Positions 23,823 through 24,334 of a stretch of DNA of 24,334 nt are shown here, in pieces. This DNA is from an uncultured bacterium (GTDB lineage Bacteria > Bacteroidota > Bacteroidia > Bacteroidales > Muribaculaceae): assembly GCA_905214735.1 (NCBI GenBank), contig CAJMNI010000038.1, positions 1 through 24,334 of the forward strand, in the 5' to 3' direction. The notes below the pieces were generated by a model, which searched no databases, was not told the DNA's origin, and worked only from the letters and a program-made list of their open reading frames with translations. Position 1 is the stretch's first letter; every line of letters starts with the position of its first letter. Position numbers and translations under genes: made by a program.

Positions 23823-23843
23823 TTTTCGCGACACAAGGTCTTT

Positions 23844-23877
23844 AGACCCCGTGACACAAAAAATGTTAACGCTGGGG
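23844..23877 (-). repeat. Dispersed palindromic repeat, copy B
   Basis: Reverse-orientation copy of the core GTTAACATTTTTTGTGTCAC, with CCCC/GGGG arms, 22 bp upstream of the beta-barrel gene ATG. Its outer flank forms a further GGTCT-TT-AGACC hairpin (23838-23849). Confidence 0.85.
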
Positions 23878-24020
23878 CGGCCGCATTTCGAGCGATTTTC
23901 GCGAGTTGAGGAGGGCGCATAGCGGGCTATGCAACCGACGAACCCCGAAGGGCTCGCGAGTTCCTCTGAAAAATTAACACGACATCGCAAATCTCGGCGA
24001 AAAGCGCCGGAATGCGGCCG
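23878..24020. repeat. Long imperfect palindrome in repeat-bounded intergenic DNA
   Basis: Outer arms CGGCCGCATT (23878-23887) and AATGCGGCCG (24011-24020) are perfect. Inside, GCGATTTTCGCGAG faces CTCGGCGAAAAGCG imperfectly. A central GCATAGC-GG-GCTATGC hairpin lies at 23917-23932. No coding potential is evident. Confidence 0.75.
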
Positions 24021-24131
24021 AGGCCAGCAAATTGATTTAGCAATAATTTGCATAAATCTCAACATTTTATGAAACAATTAATATTAATATTTACAGTGTA
24101 TAAAGGGGTTCTGACACAACACCGAGGCTGA

Positions 24132-24247
24132 CGAAGCAAGAATTTTGCTTTGCTTCGCATCCTTGGGCGCCTTTGGCCCCTTGCTTACAGTCACATACGA
24201 AAGGTATGCTCCTTTCAGCAAGTGACCAAATCCGCTCCAAGGATGCG
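24132..24247. repeat. Nested inverted repeats adjoining repeat copy C
   Basis: CGAAGCAA (24132-24139) pairs with TTGCTTCG (24150-24157). Next to it is a four-step nested hairpin: CGCATCCTTGG/CCAAGGATGCG (24156-24166, 24237-24247), TTTGG/CCAAA (24172-24176, 24226-24230), CTTGCT/AGCAAG (24180-24185, 24217-24222) and CATAC/GTATG (24194-24198, 24204-24208). Confidence 0.8.
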
Positions 24248-24283
24248 ACCCCAGCGTTAACATTTTTTTGTGTCACGGGGTTT
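24247..24283 (+). repeat. Dispersed palindromic repeat, copy C
   Basis: Same orientation as copy A and inverted relative to copy B. It has one extra T in the T-run of the core and begins GACCCCAGC, ending CACGGGGTTT. Nothing is recognisable between it and the window end. Confidence 0.85.
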
Positions 24284-24334
24284 AGTACATGACAAAAATT
24301 GAAATTATGCTGTTAAACATCTAAATTTCAGACG

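Larger units (their letters stand above)
23844..24283. mobile_element. Candidate non-autonomous element or repeat composite bounded by inverted copies B and C
   Basis: About 440 bp between two nearly identical inverted 34-37-bp ends, filled with two palindrome blocks and a central AT-rich stretch (about 24030-24115), with no gene. The shape recalls a MITE, but each end also occurs alone (copy A), so it may be independent repeats placed together. Confidence 0.35.

Noticed and set aside
23823..24077. N-terminal extension of the beta-barrel gene
   Set aside because: The 85 extra residues are translated from repeat copy B and palindromic DNA and would bury a clear signal peptide.

Overview
The window looks like chromosomal DNA from a Bacteroidales bacterium. 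A family such as Muribaculaceae is plausible from the ~55% GC genes and overall gene content, but this is inference. The evidence is: Bacteroidetes-type promoters (-33 TTTG, -7 TAnnTTTG) ahead of several genes; almost no Shine-Dalgarno sequences; a small DUF4295 gene after rpmB-rpmG; a large TamB-like protein; and an M13 peptidase with a cleavable signal peptide. It holds 20 protein-coding genes and no tRNA, rRNA, CRISPR array or transposase gene. Most of it is conserved housekeeping DNA.

Layout. 0.1-1.2 kb (minus): lrgA-lrgB. 1.5-7.0 kb (plus): ftsY, rimO, a menF-like isochorismate synthase and an M13 metallopeptidase, closed by a strong terminator. 7.1-8.1 kb (plus): a ROK sugar kinase. 8.09-8.66 kb: an AT-rich cassette in which one four-helix-bundle (23S-IVS-type) gene lies between two oppositely oriented 7-bp tandem arrays. 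8.66-11.97 kb (minus): cutC and a secreted transglutaminase-like protein, overlapping by one base. 12.1-13.1 kb (minus): prs, with its own promoter and a structured leader. 13.2-20.3 kb (minus): a tight tamB-patatin-amylase operon. 20.4-23.2 kb (plus): tsaD, a shortened cinA, then rpmB-rpmG-DUF4295 under a textbook promoter. 23.3-23.8 kb (minus): a small outer-membrane beta-barrel protein. 23.84-24.28 kb: a palindrome-rich, non-coding, repeat-bounded region.

How the genes relate. The work represented includes membrane targeting of ribosomes (FtsY), ribosome modification and supply (RimO, bL28, bL33, DUF4295), tRNA t6A synthesis (TsaD), PRPP supply (Prs), menaquinone entry (MenF-like), cytoplasmic glucan and sugar use (amylase, ROK kinase) and envelope biogenesis (TamB, patatin, beta-barrel protein).

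The most unusual parts are the heptamer-bracketed cassette, whose arrays supply the stop codons of both flanking genes and of its own gene, and a dispersed palindromic repeat (core GTTAACATTTTTTGTGTCAC). That repeat occurs three times. One copy is upstream of ftsY-rimO. Two inverted copies lie downstream of the ribosomal-protein cluster that ftsY-rimO normally follows in Bacteroidetes. Several promoters lie so close to start codons that leaderless mRNAs are likely. I found no complete new defence or multi-gene system.
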